A stretch of 64,000 nucleotides of DNA from G041228335 sp964580905 (lineage in GTDB: Bacteria; Pseudomonadota; Alphaproteobacteria; Puniceispirillales; UBA1172): the NCBI GenBank assembly GCA_964580905.1, contig CAZOLR010000006.1, forward strand, positions 1 through 64,000, read 5' to 3'. Below the pieces are notes generated by a model. That model worked only from the letters and a program-made list of their open reading frames with translations. It did no database searches and was not told where the DNA came from. This document shows, piece after piece, positions 7,885 to 16,644 of this stretch; positions within the stretch are counted from its first letter, which is position 1; each line of letters begins with the position of its first letter. The position numbers and the translations under genes are program-made.

Positions 7885-9120
7885 ATGCGACGCGTTGCCA
7901 TCACCGGTATAGGGATCACGTCATCAATTGGTAATTCCGCAGGAGAAGTCTCGGCATCGTTGCGTGCGGGAAAATCTGGCATTGTCTTTGCGCCGGATTA
8001 CGCCGAACTCGGTTTCCGCTCCCAGATCCACGGAACCGTCAAGATGGACGTCGCTGAACATGTTGACCGCAAGCGGCTTCGCTTCATGGGTGAAGGTGCG
8101 GCCTATGCCGTCATCGCCATGGAACAGGCCATTGCTGATTCCGGCCTCACCCAGGCGGAAGTGTCAAACCCCCGAACAGGGCTGATCGCCGGATCCGGCG
8201 GGCCTTCCACCGCCAACATGCTCACCGCTTTCGACACCACCAGGGAAAAGGGGCCAAAACGCGTCGGCCCTTACATGGTGCCGCGATGCATGTCGTCAAC
8301 CGTATCGGCGTGCATCGCCACCTTCTTTGAAATCAAGGGACTGAACTTTTCCATTTCATCGGCCTGTTCAACCAGCGCACATTGCATTTCAAGCGGCGCC
8401 GATGCCATACGCTTCGGCCAGCAGGATATTGTCTTTGCCGGTGGCGGGGAAGAACTGCACTGGACCCTTTCTGTGCTTTTCGATGCCATGGGGGCCATGT
8501 CGTCGCAGTATAACGACACACCTGAAAAGGCGTCCCGCCCGTATGATGCCAATCGCGACGGTTTTGTGATTGCCGGTGGCGGCGGCATGGTGGTGCTTGA
8601 AGATATGGACCGGGCCAAAGCCCGCGGCGCCAAGATCTACGCAGAAATCGTAGGCTATGGCGCAAATTCGGATGGCCATGACATGGTTGCCCCTTCGGGT
8701 GAAGGCGCGGAACGCTGCATGGAACTGGCGTTGGCCGGGTTCAGCGGTAATGGCCTTGATGTGCCGGTGGATTACATCAACGCCCATGGCACATCGACAC
8801 CGGTCGGCGATATCAAGGAGCTTGAGGCGGTAAAGAACGTGTTCGGCAAGCGCGGATATCTGCCGCATGTGGCTTCAACCAAATCCCTGACCGGGCATTC
8901 GCTTGGTGCAACCGGGGTACAGGAGGCGATCTATACCCTCCTGATGATGCAGGAGGGCTTTATTGCCGGCAGCGCAAATATTGAAGATCCTGACCCGGGC
9001 ATCGGTGATATTCCCATCCCCACCAGCAGCATTGACAAGGACATTACCCTTGCGCTCAGCAATTCCTTCGGCTTTGGCGGCACAAACGCAACCCTGGCGC
9101 TGATGAAGGTCACGGAATGA
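7885..9120 (+). CDS. fabB: Beta-ketoacyl-ACP synthase I
   Basis: Elongating condensing enzyme needed, with FabA, for unsaturated fatty acids. The Cys-His-His triad is visible: Cys161 in SSACSTSAHC, His in NAHGTSTPVGDIKE and His in KSLTGHSLGATG; the C-terminal glycine-rich SNSFGFGGTNATL completes the fold. 411 residues. The start has a strong ribosome-binding site (AGAAGGAGGCAAAC-ATG). It lies 55 bp after fabA and overlaps fabI by 4 bp (ATGA). The FabA neighbour favours FabB over FabF. Confidence 0.95.
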   Translation: MRRVAITGIGITSSIGNSAGEVSASLRAGKSGIVFAPDYAELGFRSQIHGTVKMDVAEHVDRKRLRFMGEGAAYAVIAMEQAIADSGLTQAEVSNPRTGLIAGSGGPSTANMLTAFDTTREKGPKRVGPYMVPRCMSSTVSACIATFFEIKGLNFSISSACSTSAHCISSGADAIRFGQQDIVFAGGGEELHWTLSVLFDAMGAMSSQYNDTPEKASRPYDANRDGFVIAGGGGMVVLEDMDRAKARGAKIYAEIVGYGANSDGHDMVAPSGEGAERCMELALAGFSGNGLDVPVDYINAHGTSTPVGDIKELEAVKNVFGKRGYLPHVASTKSLTGHSLGATGVQEAIYTLLMMQEGFIAGSANIEDPDPGIGDIPIPTSSIDKDITLALSNSFGFGGTNATLALMKVTE

Positions 9121-9899
9121 GCGGGATCCTGGCCGGAAAAAAGGGGCTGATCATGGGCGTTGCCAATGAACGCTCCATCGCCTGGGGAATTGCCAAAGCC
9201 GCCGCCGAACAGGGGGCTGAACTCGCCTTTACCTATCAGAACGAAACGCTGGCCAAACGTGTCCTGCCGCTGGCGGAAAGCACCGGCAGCAGCAAGACGA
9301 TCATCTGTGATGTTGCCGAAGAGGGCGCCGCCGCCGCCGCCATCGATGCGCTCAGGCAAGACTGGAGCCAGCTTGATTTCGTCGTTCATGCGCTGGCATT
9401 CGCGGACAAGGCCGCGCTCCAGGGGGCATATATGAATGTCGGGCGCGAGGCCTTTATTTCCTCCATGCTGGTCTCGGCCTTCTCGTTTACGGAAATAGCC
9501 AAAGCCGCACGCCCGATGATGACCAATGGCGGCTCCCTTGTCACCCTTACCTATCTGGGCGCACAGCGCATCACCCCGAACTACAATGTCATGGGTGTGG
9601 CCAAAGCCGCGCTGGAAGCATCGGTCCGATATCTGGCTGTTGATCTCGGTGGTGACAATATCCGTGTCAACGCGCTTTCGGCAGGACCTGTGAAAACACT
9701 GGCCGGTGCTGCTATTGGCGGTGCCCGTCATGTCTTCCGTCACGCCGAACATCACGCCCCCCTTGGCCGGAACCCGGATATGAATGAAGTCGGCCGTGCC
9801 GGGGTTTATCTCGTCTCACCTCTTTCATCCGGGGTGACGGGCGAAATCCATTTTGTCGACGGCGGATATCACCATATCGGCGTGCCAAGAGACGAATAA
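9117..9899 (+). CDS. fabI: Enoyl-ACP reductase (NADH) FabI
   Basis: Last reduction of each fatty-acid elongation cycle; a short-chain dehydrogenase fold. The divergent FabI cofactor motif is GVANERSIAWGIAKAAAEQG; the catalytic Tyr-x6-Lys is in NYNVMGVAKAALEASVRY, with the second FabI Tyr in LTYLGAQRI. 260 residues, normal length. The ATG lies within the fabB stop and a strong terminator follows at once, closing the fabABI unit. Confidence 0.95.
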   Translation: MSGILAGKKGLIMGVANERSIAWGIAKAAAEQGAELAFTYQNETLAKRVLPLAESTGSSKTIICDVAEEGAAAAAIDALRQDWSQLDFVVHALAFADKAALQGAYMNVGREAFISSMLVSAFSFTEIAKAARPMMTNGGSLVTLTYLGAQRITPNYNVMGVAKAALEASVRYLAVDLGGDNIRVNALSAGPVKTLAGAAIGGARHVFRHAEHHAPLGRNPDMNEVGRAGVYLVSPLSSGVTGEIHFVDGGYHHIGVPRDE

Positions 9900-9905
9900 A
9901 ACAAA

Positions 9906-9931
9906 AAAACGGGGCCCTGAAGCCCCGTTTT
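9906..9931. terminator. Bidirectional intrinsic terminator between fabI and pnp
   Basis: Perfect 10-bp stem AAAACGGGGC / GCCCCGTTTT with a 6-nt loop (CCTGAA). The A-run before and T-run after the stem give a U-tract on both strands. It lies 6 bp after the fabI stop and 25 bp beyond the pnp stop, serving both convergent transcripts. Confidence 0.9.
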
Positions 9932-9955
9932 CCGTATCAGATAAATTGTTAAGGC

Positions 9956-12055
9956 TTATGCCTCAAGATCAGCACCGGTTTCCTGATCCACCCGCTTCAT
10001 GGAAAGCTTGATCTTGCCGCGATCATCAAAGCCGATCACTTTGACTTTCACTTCATCACCTTCCTTGACAATATCGGTGGTTTTTTCAGTCCGGCCTTCC
10101 TGCAGCTCGGATATGTGAACGAGGCCGTCGCGGGCACCCATGAAATTCACAAAAGCACCGAAATCCACTGTCTTGACAACCTTGCCGGTATAGATGTGGT
10201 GGAGTTCAGGCTCGGCCACGATATCGTGGATCCGTTTATAGGCAGCTTCCCCCGATGCGGTATCGGAAGCGGCGATCTTGACGGTACCATCATCTTCGAT
10301 ATCGATTTTTGCGCCCGTGGTTTCACAAATCTCGCGGATGATCTTACCGCCGGGACCGATGATGTCACGGATCTTGTCTACCGGTATGGATATGGTGGTG
10401 ATCTTCGGCGCGGTGTCGGCCAGCACTTCACGTGCCGTGGAGAGCGCCTTTTCCATTTCACCAAGAATGTGGATACGGCCATGTTTTGCCTGATCCAATG
10501 CCTGATCCATGATCTCACGGGTGATGGACGTGATCTTGATATCCATCTGCAGGGACGTGATCCCTTCCGATGTACCTGCGACCTTGAAATCCATATCCCC
10601 GAGATGGTCTTCATCACCAAGGATATCTGAAAGAACGGCGAAATCATCACCTTCCTTGATCAGGCCCATGGCAATACCGGCAACGGGCCGGGACAACGGC
10701 ACACCGGCATCCATCATCGCAAGAGATGTGCCGCAGACCGTCGCCATTGAGGAAGACCCGTTCGATTCGGTGATTTCGGAAACCACCCGCACCGTATAGG
10801 GAAACTCATCCTTGGATGGGCGGATCGGGTTGATTGCTCTCCAGGCAAGTTTGCCATGGCCTATCTCACGCCGGCCGGGGGAGCCCACCCGTCCCGCTTC
10901 CCCCACCGAATAGGGCGGGAAGTTGTAATGCAGCATGAACGGATTGCGGTATTCACCTTCAAGGGCATCGATAATCTGCTCATCCTGACCTGTGCCCAGG
11001 GTGGCAACAACCAGCGCCTGAGTTTCACCACGGGTAAAGAGCGCCGAGCCGTGCGTGCGCGGAAGAACACCGACTTCCGCCACAATCGGACGCACGGTTT
11101 TGGTGTCACGTCCGTCGATGCGGGATCCTGTTTTCAGGATAGCGCCGCGGACGATATCCGCCTCAAGTGACTTGAAGATACTGCCGGCAAGCACCTGATC
11201 TGTTTCTTCGTCAAGTTTGGCCATGGCCGCCGCTTTTACTTCGGCAACCGCTGCCTGACGGCTGGTCTTATCAGCAATGCTGTAGGCTTTTTCGAGATCA
11301 GCGCTGAACCCGGAAAGTGTCTTGCTGATCATCTCCGCTTCGGCAGGCTCTTCCGGCAGGGGCCGCGGGTCCTTGGCGGCGGCTTCAGCCAGTTCGATAA
11401 TGCCATTGATCACAGCCTGCATGTTGTCGTGGCCGAAATTCACGGCGCCGAGCATGTCCGCCTCAGACAGTTCCTGCGCTTCGGATTCCACCATCAGCAC
11501 ACCCTCACGTGTACCGGCAACCACCAGATCAAGCCGGCTTTCCTTCATTTCCTCAAAAGTCGGGTTGAGCACATAAGCGCCATCGATCATCCCGACACGG
11601 GCAGCCCCGATCGGGCCAAAGAAAGGAATGCCGGAAATGGTCAGCGCGGCAGAGGCCCCGACCAGGGCGACAATCCCCGGATCATTCTGCATATCATGCG
11701 ACAACACGGTGCAGATGACCTGGGTTTCACATTTGAAAGATTTAGGGAAAAGCGGGCGTATCGGACGGTCAATAAGGCGGGATACCAGTGTTTCGTTCTC
11801 GCTCGGACGTCCTTCACGCTTGAAAAACCCGCCTGGAATCTTACCGGCGGCAAAAGTCTTTTCCTGATAATTCACGGTTAACGGGAAGAAATCCTGACCA
11901 GGCTTGGCTGTAGCCGCGGCAACCGCCGTACACAAGACCGTGGTCTCACCCATGGTCGCGAGAATGGCGCCATCGGCCTGGCGGGCAATGCGCCCGGTTT
12001 CAAGGGTAAGCTTTTTGCCGCCCCAGTCGATTTCTTTTTTAAATACCTGAAACAT
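9956..12055 (-). CDS. pnp: Polyribonucleotide nucleotidyltransferase (PNPase)
   Basis: Phosphorolytic 3'-5' exoribonuclease and degradosome component. 699 residues: two RNase PH cores (the second with the SDILGDEDHLGDMDFKVAG metal/phosphate block), a KH domain (IIGPGGKIIREICE) and a C-terminal S1 domain (GAFVNFMGARDGLVHISEL). I start at the ATG at 12055 (MFQVFKKEIDWGGKKL, the usual N-terminus), 11 nt after AGGAG; the ATG at 12064 would leave only ~2 nt. It has its own promoter and a ~190-nt leader with a terminator-like hairpin. Confidence 0.96.
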   Translation of the reverse strand: MFQVFKKEIDWGGKKLTLETGRIARQADGAILATMGETTVLCTAVAAATAKPGQDFFPLTVNYQEKTFAAGKIPGGFFKREGRPSENETLVSRLIDRPIRPLFPKSFKCETQVICTVLSHDMQNDPGIVALVGASAALTISGIPFFGPIGAARVGMIDGAYVLNPTFEEMKESRLDLVVAGTREGVLMVESEAQELSEADMLGAVNFGHDNMQAVINGIIELAEAAAKDPRPLPEEPAEAEMISKTLSGFSADLEKAYSIADKTSRQAAVAEVKAAAMAKLDEETDQVLAGSIFKSLEADIVRGAILKTGSRIDGRDTKTVRPIVAEVGVLPRTHGSALFTRGETQALVVATLGTGQDEQIIDALEGEYRNPFMLHYNFPPYSVGEAGRVGSPGRREIGHGKLAWRAINPIRPSKDEFPYTVRVVSEITESNGSSSMATVCGTSLAMMDAGVPLSRPVAGIAMGLIKEGDDFAVLSDILGDEDHLGDMDFKVAGTSEGITSLQMDIKITSITREIMDQALDQAKHGRIHILGEMEKALSTAREVLADTAPKITTISIPVDKIRDIIGPGGKIIREICETTGAKIDIEDDGTVKIAASDTASGEAAYKRIHDIVAEPELHHIYTGKVVKTVDFGAFVNFMGARDGLVHISELQEGRTEKTTDIVKEGDEVKVKVIGFDDRGKIKLSMKRVDQETGADLEA

Positions 12056-12170
12056 ATGTCTCATTTCTCCTGCATACCGCTACAGCACCATTGCCGGAGC
12101 GGTGGCCCGAACATCCGGGCGTTTACGTCATCTTGTGGGGAGAGATTGGCCTCAGGCCGAACTGATCTTC

Positions 12171-12194
12171 AAAAAACCCCGGGTCATTCCCAGG
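12171..12194 (-). terminator. Terminator-like hairpin inside the predicted pnp leader
   Basis: On the minus strand CCTGGG-AATGA-CCCGGG-G is followed by six Ts (A-run 12171-12176 on +). The stem is 6 bp with one G-U pair. It lies ~47 nt downstream of the predicted pnp start point and ~115 nt before the pnp ATG, so it could attenuate pnp. It cannot be the rpsO terminator, which is at 12307-12338. Confidence 0.5.
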
Positions 12195-12247
12195 TCAATA
12201 CCGGCATATCCGGCATCCCTTAAAGTAATCCCATCAAGACTATGCTC

Positions 12248-12276
12248 CTAATAGGGGGCATAGCGCCAAATGTCAA
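12248..12276 (-). promoter_or_regulatory. Predicted pnp promoter with overlapping dyad
   Basis: Perfect -35 TTGACA (12271-12276), 17 bp, then TATTAG (12248-12253) on the minus strand; start near 12241. A dyad, CTATGC (12240-12245) and GCATAG (12258-12263) with partly paired TCC/GGG inside, is centred on the -10 box and may be an operator. Confidence 0.6.
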
Positions 12277-12306
12277 GAAAGTTGAGATTGATGAAAACCG
12301 GACATT

Positions 12307-12338
12307 AAAAAAGAAAGCCGGTCCTCAGACCGGCTTTC
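12307..12338 (-). terminator. Intrinsic terminator of rpsO
   Basis: Perfect 10-bp stem GAAAGCCGGT / ACCGGCTTTC (12313-12322, 12329-12338) with loop CCTCAG. On the minus strand it is followed by a U-tract (A-run 12307-12312 on +). It lies 18 bp after the rpsO stop and separates rpsO from pnp. Confidence 0.85.
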
Positions 12339-12355
12339 GGTTACTGTCTTCGCTG

Positions 12356-12625
12356 TTAGCGACGCAGGCCAAGCTTGGCGATAAGATCCTTATAGGCCTG
12401 CTCATCGCCACGCTTGATATAGTCAAGCAAATGGCGACGTTTGCCGACCATGGTCAGGAGTCCCCGGCGTGAGCCGAAATCCTTCTTGTGTGTTTTCATG
12501 TGTTCGGTCAGGTTAACGATCCGTTCGGTCAGAATAGCAACCTGAACGGCGGCACTGCCGCTGTCTTTGTCATTGGCGCCAAATTCGGCAATAAGTTCAG
12601 CTTTACGCTCGTTGGTAATCGACAT
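12356..12625 (-). CDS. rpsO: 30S ribosomal protein S15
   Basis: Primary 16S-rRNA-binding protein of the 30S platform. 89 residues, exact family length, with the conserved TERIVNLTEHMKTHKKDFGS block, then LLTMVGKRRHLLDYIK and C-terminal GLRR. The start is the ATG at 12625 (MSITNERKAEL), 6 nt after AAAGGAG; a GTG directly before it is less likely. It is 19 bp after truB and is followed by its own terminator, so unlike E. coli most transcripts should not continue into pnp. Confidence 0.97.
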   Translation of the reverse strand: MSITNERKAELIAEFGANDKDSGSAAVQVAILTERIVNLTEHMKTHKKDFGSRRGLLTMVGKRRHLLDYIKRGDEQAYKDLIAKLGLRR

Positions 12626-12644
12626 CACGGTCTCCTTTCAAAAA

Positions 12645-13592
12645 TCAGAGAAGATTAAAAACCCTCAAGGGTGATGCCGTCCCGCCCGTAACACGGATAA
12701 TGGCAACAAGCGTGCCATTAAAAAGGGCAAGAGCCGTGACATCGTCCCCTTCAGGACCGGTCTCCGTCGTCAATGTGGCGGAGATCGTAATCTTCTGGCC
12801 GCAACGCAGCCGGTGGGCATCATTTTCGGTAATGGCAAGCGCCGGGATGTCGGCCAGCGCTGTCAGAACCGGATGCAAAGCTTCAAAAGCATCGGCACTA
12901 TTGTCGATTTGTTCGAAAAAATCCAGTGAAATCGACTTGTCTTCGGAAAAAGGTCCCACCCGGGTTCGCCGTAGCTCGATAACATGGCCTTCGGTGCCAA
13001 GATGCTTTGCCAGATCACGGGCCAGTGCCCGGATATACGCCCCCTTGCCGGTGGTCACCCGGAAACTGGCTTCATCTGCCGATGCCCTGACCATTTCCAG
13101 CCTGTGGATATCCACCTTGCGTGGGCTGAGCTCCACTTCGACATCGGCGCGGGCCAGATCATAGGCCCGGCGTCCGTCTTTCTTGATCGCCGAATATCGT
13201 GGCGGCACCTGATCAATCCTGCCTGTAAACCGTGGTAGCGCCGCCCTGATCTGATCTTCATCCGGCCGTATATCGGAACGCGCAATCACATCACCTTCGC
13301 GGTCATCGGTATCGGTGGCCTGCCCCCATTTCACCGTAAAAAGATAATCCTTGCTTGCGTCCATGACATAGGGGATGGTCTTGGTCGCCTCACCAAGGGC
13401 AATGGGCAGAATACCGGTTGCCAGCGGATCAAGCGTGCCGGCATGACCTGCCTTGGCGGCATTAAAGGCACGTCGGACAATATTGACAGCTTTCGTCGAC
13501 GGGACCGTCAGCCCTTTGTTGAGAATAACCCAGCCGTGGACAGCCTGTTTCGGGTACCCACGCCGCGGCGTATCATTCTCTTTCGTTGGCAT
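12645..13592 (-). CDS. truB: tRNA pseudouridine-55 synthase TruB
   Basis: Isomerises U55 in the T-loop of tRNAs. 315 residues. The catalytic Asp lies in KAGHAGTLDPLATGILPIAL, with the N-terminal GWVILNKGLTVPSTKAV motif, the KDYLFTVKWGQATDTDD block, PPRYSAIKKDGRRAYDLAR and KGAYIRALARDL. Start chosen at ATG 13592 (MPTKENDTPRRG); an in-frame TTG at 13607 is the alternative. Either start overlaps the end of rbfA by 20-35 bp. Confidence 0.95.
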   Translation of the reverse strand: MPTKENDTPRRGYPKQAVHGWVILNKGLTVPSTKAVNIVRRAFNAAKAGHAGTLDPLATGILPIALGEATKTIPYVMDASKDYLFTVKWGQATDTDDREGDVIARSDIRPDEDQIRAALPRFTGRIDQVPPRYSAIKKDGRRAYDLARADVEVELSPRKVDIHRLEMVRASADEASFRVTTGKGAYIRALARDLAKHLGTEGHVIELRRTRVGPFSEDKSISLDFFEQIDNSADAFEALHPVLTALADIPALAITENDAHRLRCGQKITISATLTTETGPEGDDVTALALFNGTLVAIIRVTGGTASPLRVFNLL

Positions 13593-13974
13593 TTGAATTC
13601 TCGCCAATCAGCGCACTGATCCTGCTGGCTGTATCAAAACTGCTGTCAAGCTGGAAGCGAAGCTTCGGGGTACGGCGGATCGTCAGACGACGTGACAATT
13701 CGTGCTGAATTGTTTTCGAAATCCGGCCAAGAGCCTCCAGAACCCCGTCCGGGTCAACCCCGCCAAGAGGCATGACGTAAACCCTGGCATTGGCAAAATC
13801 CGGGCTGATCGAGACTTCGGACACCGTCACGGACACACCTTCAAGCTCCGGCTCATAGAAAGGGTGGCGCAGAAGAATATCCGAAATAACATGCCGGATT
13901 TCTTCACCCACCTTCAGCTGGCGCTGGGATTTGTCACCGCCCTTGCGGTCATTTCTGCTTTTCCGGTCACCCAT
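13573..13974 (-). CDS. rbfA: Ribosome-binding factor A
   Basis: Late 30S assembly factor with a KH-like fold that binds near the 5' end of 16S rRNA and helps cold adaptation. 133 residues. Recognised by QLKVGEEIRHVISDILLRH, VTVSEVSISPDFANARVYVMPLG and the C-terminal RTPKLRFQLDSSFDTASRI. The N-terminus is lysine/arginine-rich, as usual. It lies 31 bp after infB and overlaps truB. Confidence 0.94.
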   Translation of the reverse strand: MGDRKSRNDRKGGDKSQRQLKVGEEIRHVISDILLRHPFYEPELEGVSVTVSEVSISPDFANARVYVMPLGGVDPDGVLEALGRISKTIQHELSRRLTIRRTPKLRFQLDSSFDTASRISALIGENSNANERE

Positions 13975-14005
13975 AACACTATCCGAAAGCGGGGTATTCC
14001 TGTTC

Positions 14006-16525
14006 CTAGTTCAGGGTCCGCGCAATTTCGTGAACTTCAAAACATTCGACCACGTCGCCCTGTTGCAGATCACCGTAATTTTCAAAGGCCATGCCACATT
14101 CCTGACCTTCACGCACTTCCTTGACCTCATCCTTGAAGCGCTTCAGCGTCTTGAGAGACCCTTCATGGATGACGACATTATCGCGCAAGAGGCGAACACT
14201 ACAGCCACGTTTGATAACACCTTCGGTGACAAAACACCCGCCGATCTTACCAACCTTGGTGATGTTGAAGACCTCACGAATTTCGGCATATCCGATAAAC
14301 TCTTCCTTGGTATCCGGCTCAAGCAGGCCTGTCATCGCCGCCCTTATCTCGTCAATGAGCTCATAAATGATGGAGTGATACCTGATTTCCACCCCATCAC
14401 GTCGGGCCTGATCACGTGCCTGCGGGTTGGCACGGACATTAAAGGCAATAATCAGCGCCGATGATGCCGCCGCAAGACTGACATCCGATTCGCTGATAGC
14501 ACCAACCCCTGTGGAAAGCATCCGTACCTTGACCTGTTCGGTGGCCAGTTTGTCTATCGCAACACGTATCGCTTCAAGCGATCCATGCACATCTGTCTTG
14601 ATGACAACAGGAAGCTCCTGGGCTTCGCCGGCGGCAATGGCCGAAAGCATCTGTTCCACCGATCCCCGGGCACCAACAGCCGCATCCTTGGTCCGGATGA
14701 CGCGCTGGCGGTATTCTGCCACTTCACGGGCACGTGCCTCGCTTTCAACCACGGTCAGAATATCACCGGCCATCGGCGTGCCATTCAGGCCGAGCACTTC
14801 AATAGCATCCCCGGGCCGGGCTTGCTTGACCTGTCGGCCCCGATCATCGTTAAGGGCACGGACACGACCTGTTTCCGCGCCGACAACAAAGATATCACCG
14901 ACATTGAGCGTACCACGTGTCACCAGAAGGGATGCGACCGAACCCCGGCCGCGTTCCACCTTGGCTTCAATAACCGCCCCTTCGGCCGCCCGGTCAGGAT
15001 TGGCCTTGAGTTCGAGAAGTTCTGCCTGAAGCATGATCGCTTCTTCGAGTTTGTCGAGGCCCATTTTTGTATGGGCGGAAACCTCAACACTGAGGACATC
15101 ACCACCGAATTCCTCGGTGATAATCTCATGGCTGAGAAGCTCATTACGCACACGTTGCGGGTCAGCTTCGGGCTTGTCGCATTTGTTGATCGCGATGATC
15201 ACCGGGCACTCCGCGGCCCGGGCATGATTGATGGCCTCGATCGTCTGCTGCATCACGCCGTCATCCGCCGCCACAACCAGCACCACGATATCCGTGATAT
15301 TGGCGCCGCGCATCCGCATTTCGGTAAAGGCTTCGTGACCCGGCGTATCGATGAAAGTGATCGTATTACCACTTGATGTATGAACCTGATAGGCACCGAT
15401 ATGCTGGGTAATGCCGCCGGACTCGCCTGCCGCGACATCGGTCTGCCGGATGGCATCGAGAATAGATGTCTTGCCGTGATCAACATGCCCCATGACCGTC
15501 ACTACCGGTGGCCGGGGTTTCAATGTGGCGGGATCATCTTCTTCCCCGTCACTGGTGATATCGACATCAGCTTCGGAAACCCGGTTCGGCTTATGGCCGA
15601 GTTCGATCACGATAAGCTCAGCTGTTTCGGCGTCTATTGTCTGGGTTACGGTTGCCATGATCCCGAGCTTCATGAGCTCCTTGATCACATCAGCGGCACG
15701 TTCAGCCATCCGGTTGGACAATTCCTGCACGGTGATGGCTTCCGGAATAGTGACATCACGGACCTGTTTTACCTTGGGTTGCGCTTCCATGGAACGCATC
15801 CGGGCCTTTTCCCGCTCACGTGCCCGTCGCACCGATGCAAGTGAACGCTGGCGGGTGCTTTCGCCGCCATCCAGGGCCTCGGTGATGGTAATCTTGCCGC
15901 GTCGGCGCTGATCCTGCTCACCACGCCGGACATTGGTTTTCTTGGGCTGATCCGGAACTTCACGCTTACGGCTGGACGGACGCCCGGGGGATGCCGCCGC
16001 ATCCGGGAAGGACGCCGGCTGAACCGGTGATGGGGACGTTTCTTTACGTCTTGCCATTTCTTCGGCGTGACGGCGGGTGTTTTCTTCGTTGCGTGATTCT
16101 TCTTCGGCCGCCACACGGCGCATTTCAGCAAGTTCACGCTCCCGGCGGGTTTCAGCCGGTTCAGAACCTGTATCCTCTACCACCACATCTTTGGGCTTTA
16201 CCGTCGGGGTGGCTGGTACTTCTGCCTGTCGCTTCATGCCTTCCTGCAGGGCGCGGTTACGGGCCGCGCGTTCGGCTTCGGTCAGATTATCGGCAGCCTC
16301 TGCTCCGGCAGAAGATGGCGGGCTCGCTGCAGCCGGTTTGCGCGACGGTGCCGGACGAACACCAGGCTGCCGCTTGCGGACAACTTCCACCTGAACGGGC
16401 CTGGACGATGCCCGGCCTGACGTGCCACGTGGCGCGGCAGGTGCACTGCCTTCGGAAATCCCACCAAGGGTGAGCTTGCCACTTCCCAGGCTCAGCGTTT
16501 TCTTTTTGTCAGCCTCTTTGCTCAT
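14006..16525 (-). CDS. infB: Translation initiation factor IF-2
   Basis: GTPase that places initiator tRNA on the 30S subunit and promotes subunit joining. 839 residues: a charged, low-complexity N-terminal region of ~250 residues, an IF2_N segment (VTIPEAITVQELSNRMAERA), the G domain with G1 GHVDHGKTS, G3 DTPGHEAF and G4 NKCD, then the beta-barrel and C-terminal domains binding fMet-tRNA. Fifth gene of rimP-nusA-ylxR-infB-rbfA-truB-rpsO counted from its distal end. The 119-bp spacer to ylxR contains a hairpin. Confidence 0.97.
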   Translation of the reverse strand: MSKEADKKKTLSLGSGKLTLGGISEGSAPAAPRGTSGRASSRPVQVEVVRKRQPGVRPAPSRKPAAASPPSSAGAEAADNLTEAERAARNRALQEGMKRQAEVPATPTVKPKDVVVEDTGSEPAETRRERELAEMRRVAAEEESRNEENTRRHAEEMARRKETSPSPVQPASFPDAAASPGRPSSRKREVPDQPKKTNVRRGEQDQRRRGKITITEALDGGESTRQRSLASVRRAREREKARMRSMEAQPKVKQVRDVTIPEAITVQELSNRMAERAADVIKELMKLGIMATVTQTIDAETAELIVIELGHKPNRVSEADVDITSDGEEDDPATLKPRPPVVTVMGHVDHGKTSILDAIRQTDVAAGESGGITQHIGAYQVHTSSGNTITFIDTPGHEAFTEMRMRGANITDIVVLVVAADDGVMQQTIEAINHARAAECPVIIAINKCDKPEADPQRVRNELLSHEIITEEFGGDVLSVEVSAHTKMGLDKLEEAIMLQAELLELKANPDRAAEGAVIEAKVERGRGSVASLLVTRGTLNVGDIFVVGAETGRVRALNDDRGRQVKQARPGDAIEVLGLNGTPMAGDILTVVESEARAREVAEYRQRVIRTKDAAVGARGSVEQMLSAIAAGEAQELPVVIKTDVHGSLEAIRVAIDKLATEQVKVRMLSTGVGAISESDVSLAAASSALIIAFNVRANPQARDQARRDGVEIRYHSIIYELIDEIRAAMTGLLEPDTKEEFIGYAEIREVFNITKVGKIGGCFVTEGVIKRGCSVRLLRDNVVIHEGSLKTLKRFKDEVKEVREGQECGMAFENYGDLQQGDVVECFEVHEIARTLN

Positions 16526-16596
16526 CCCGTACCCTTTCGGCCGTACTAAGTCGCTCGGATTGATAATTCCTTCAAATCATCAGTCTCAAGCCATGG

Positions 16597-16619
16597 TTTA
16601 CAATGCCCGGGCATGTAAA
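16597..16619. repeat. Inverted repeat between ylxR and infB
   Basis: TTTAC and GTAAA flank ATGCCCGGGCAT, with one unpaired A on the left arm. As RNA this folds to a ~9-bp stem with a CCGG loop. There is no U-tract, so it is not an intrinsic terminator; an mRNA processing or stability element inside the operon is possible. Confidence 0.4.
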
Positions 16620-16644
16620 TGCAACCCATTGCACCATCTTGCCC

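Noticed and set aside
14585..15376. 263-codon + strand frame
   Set aside because: Antisense to the infB G domain; no independent support.
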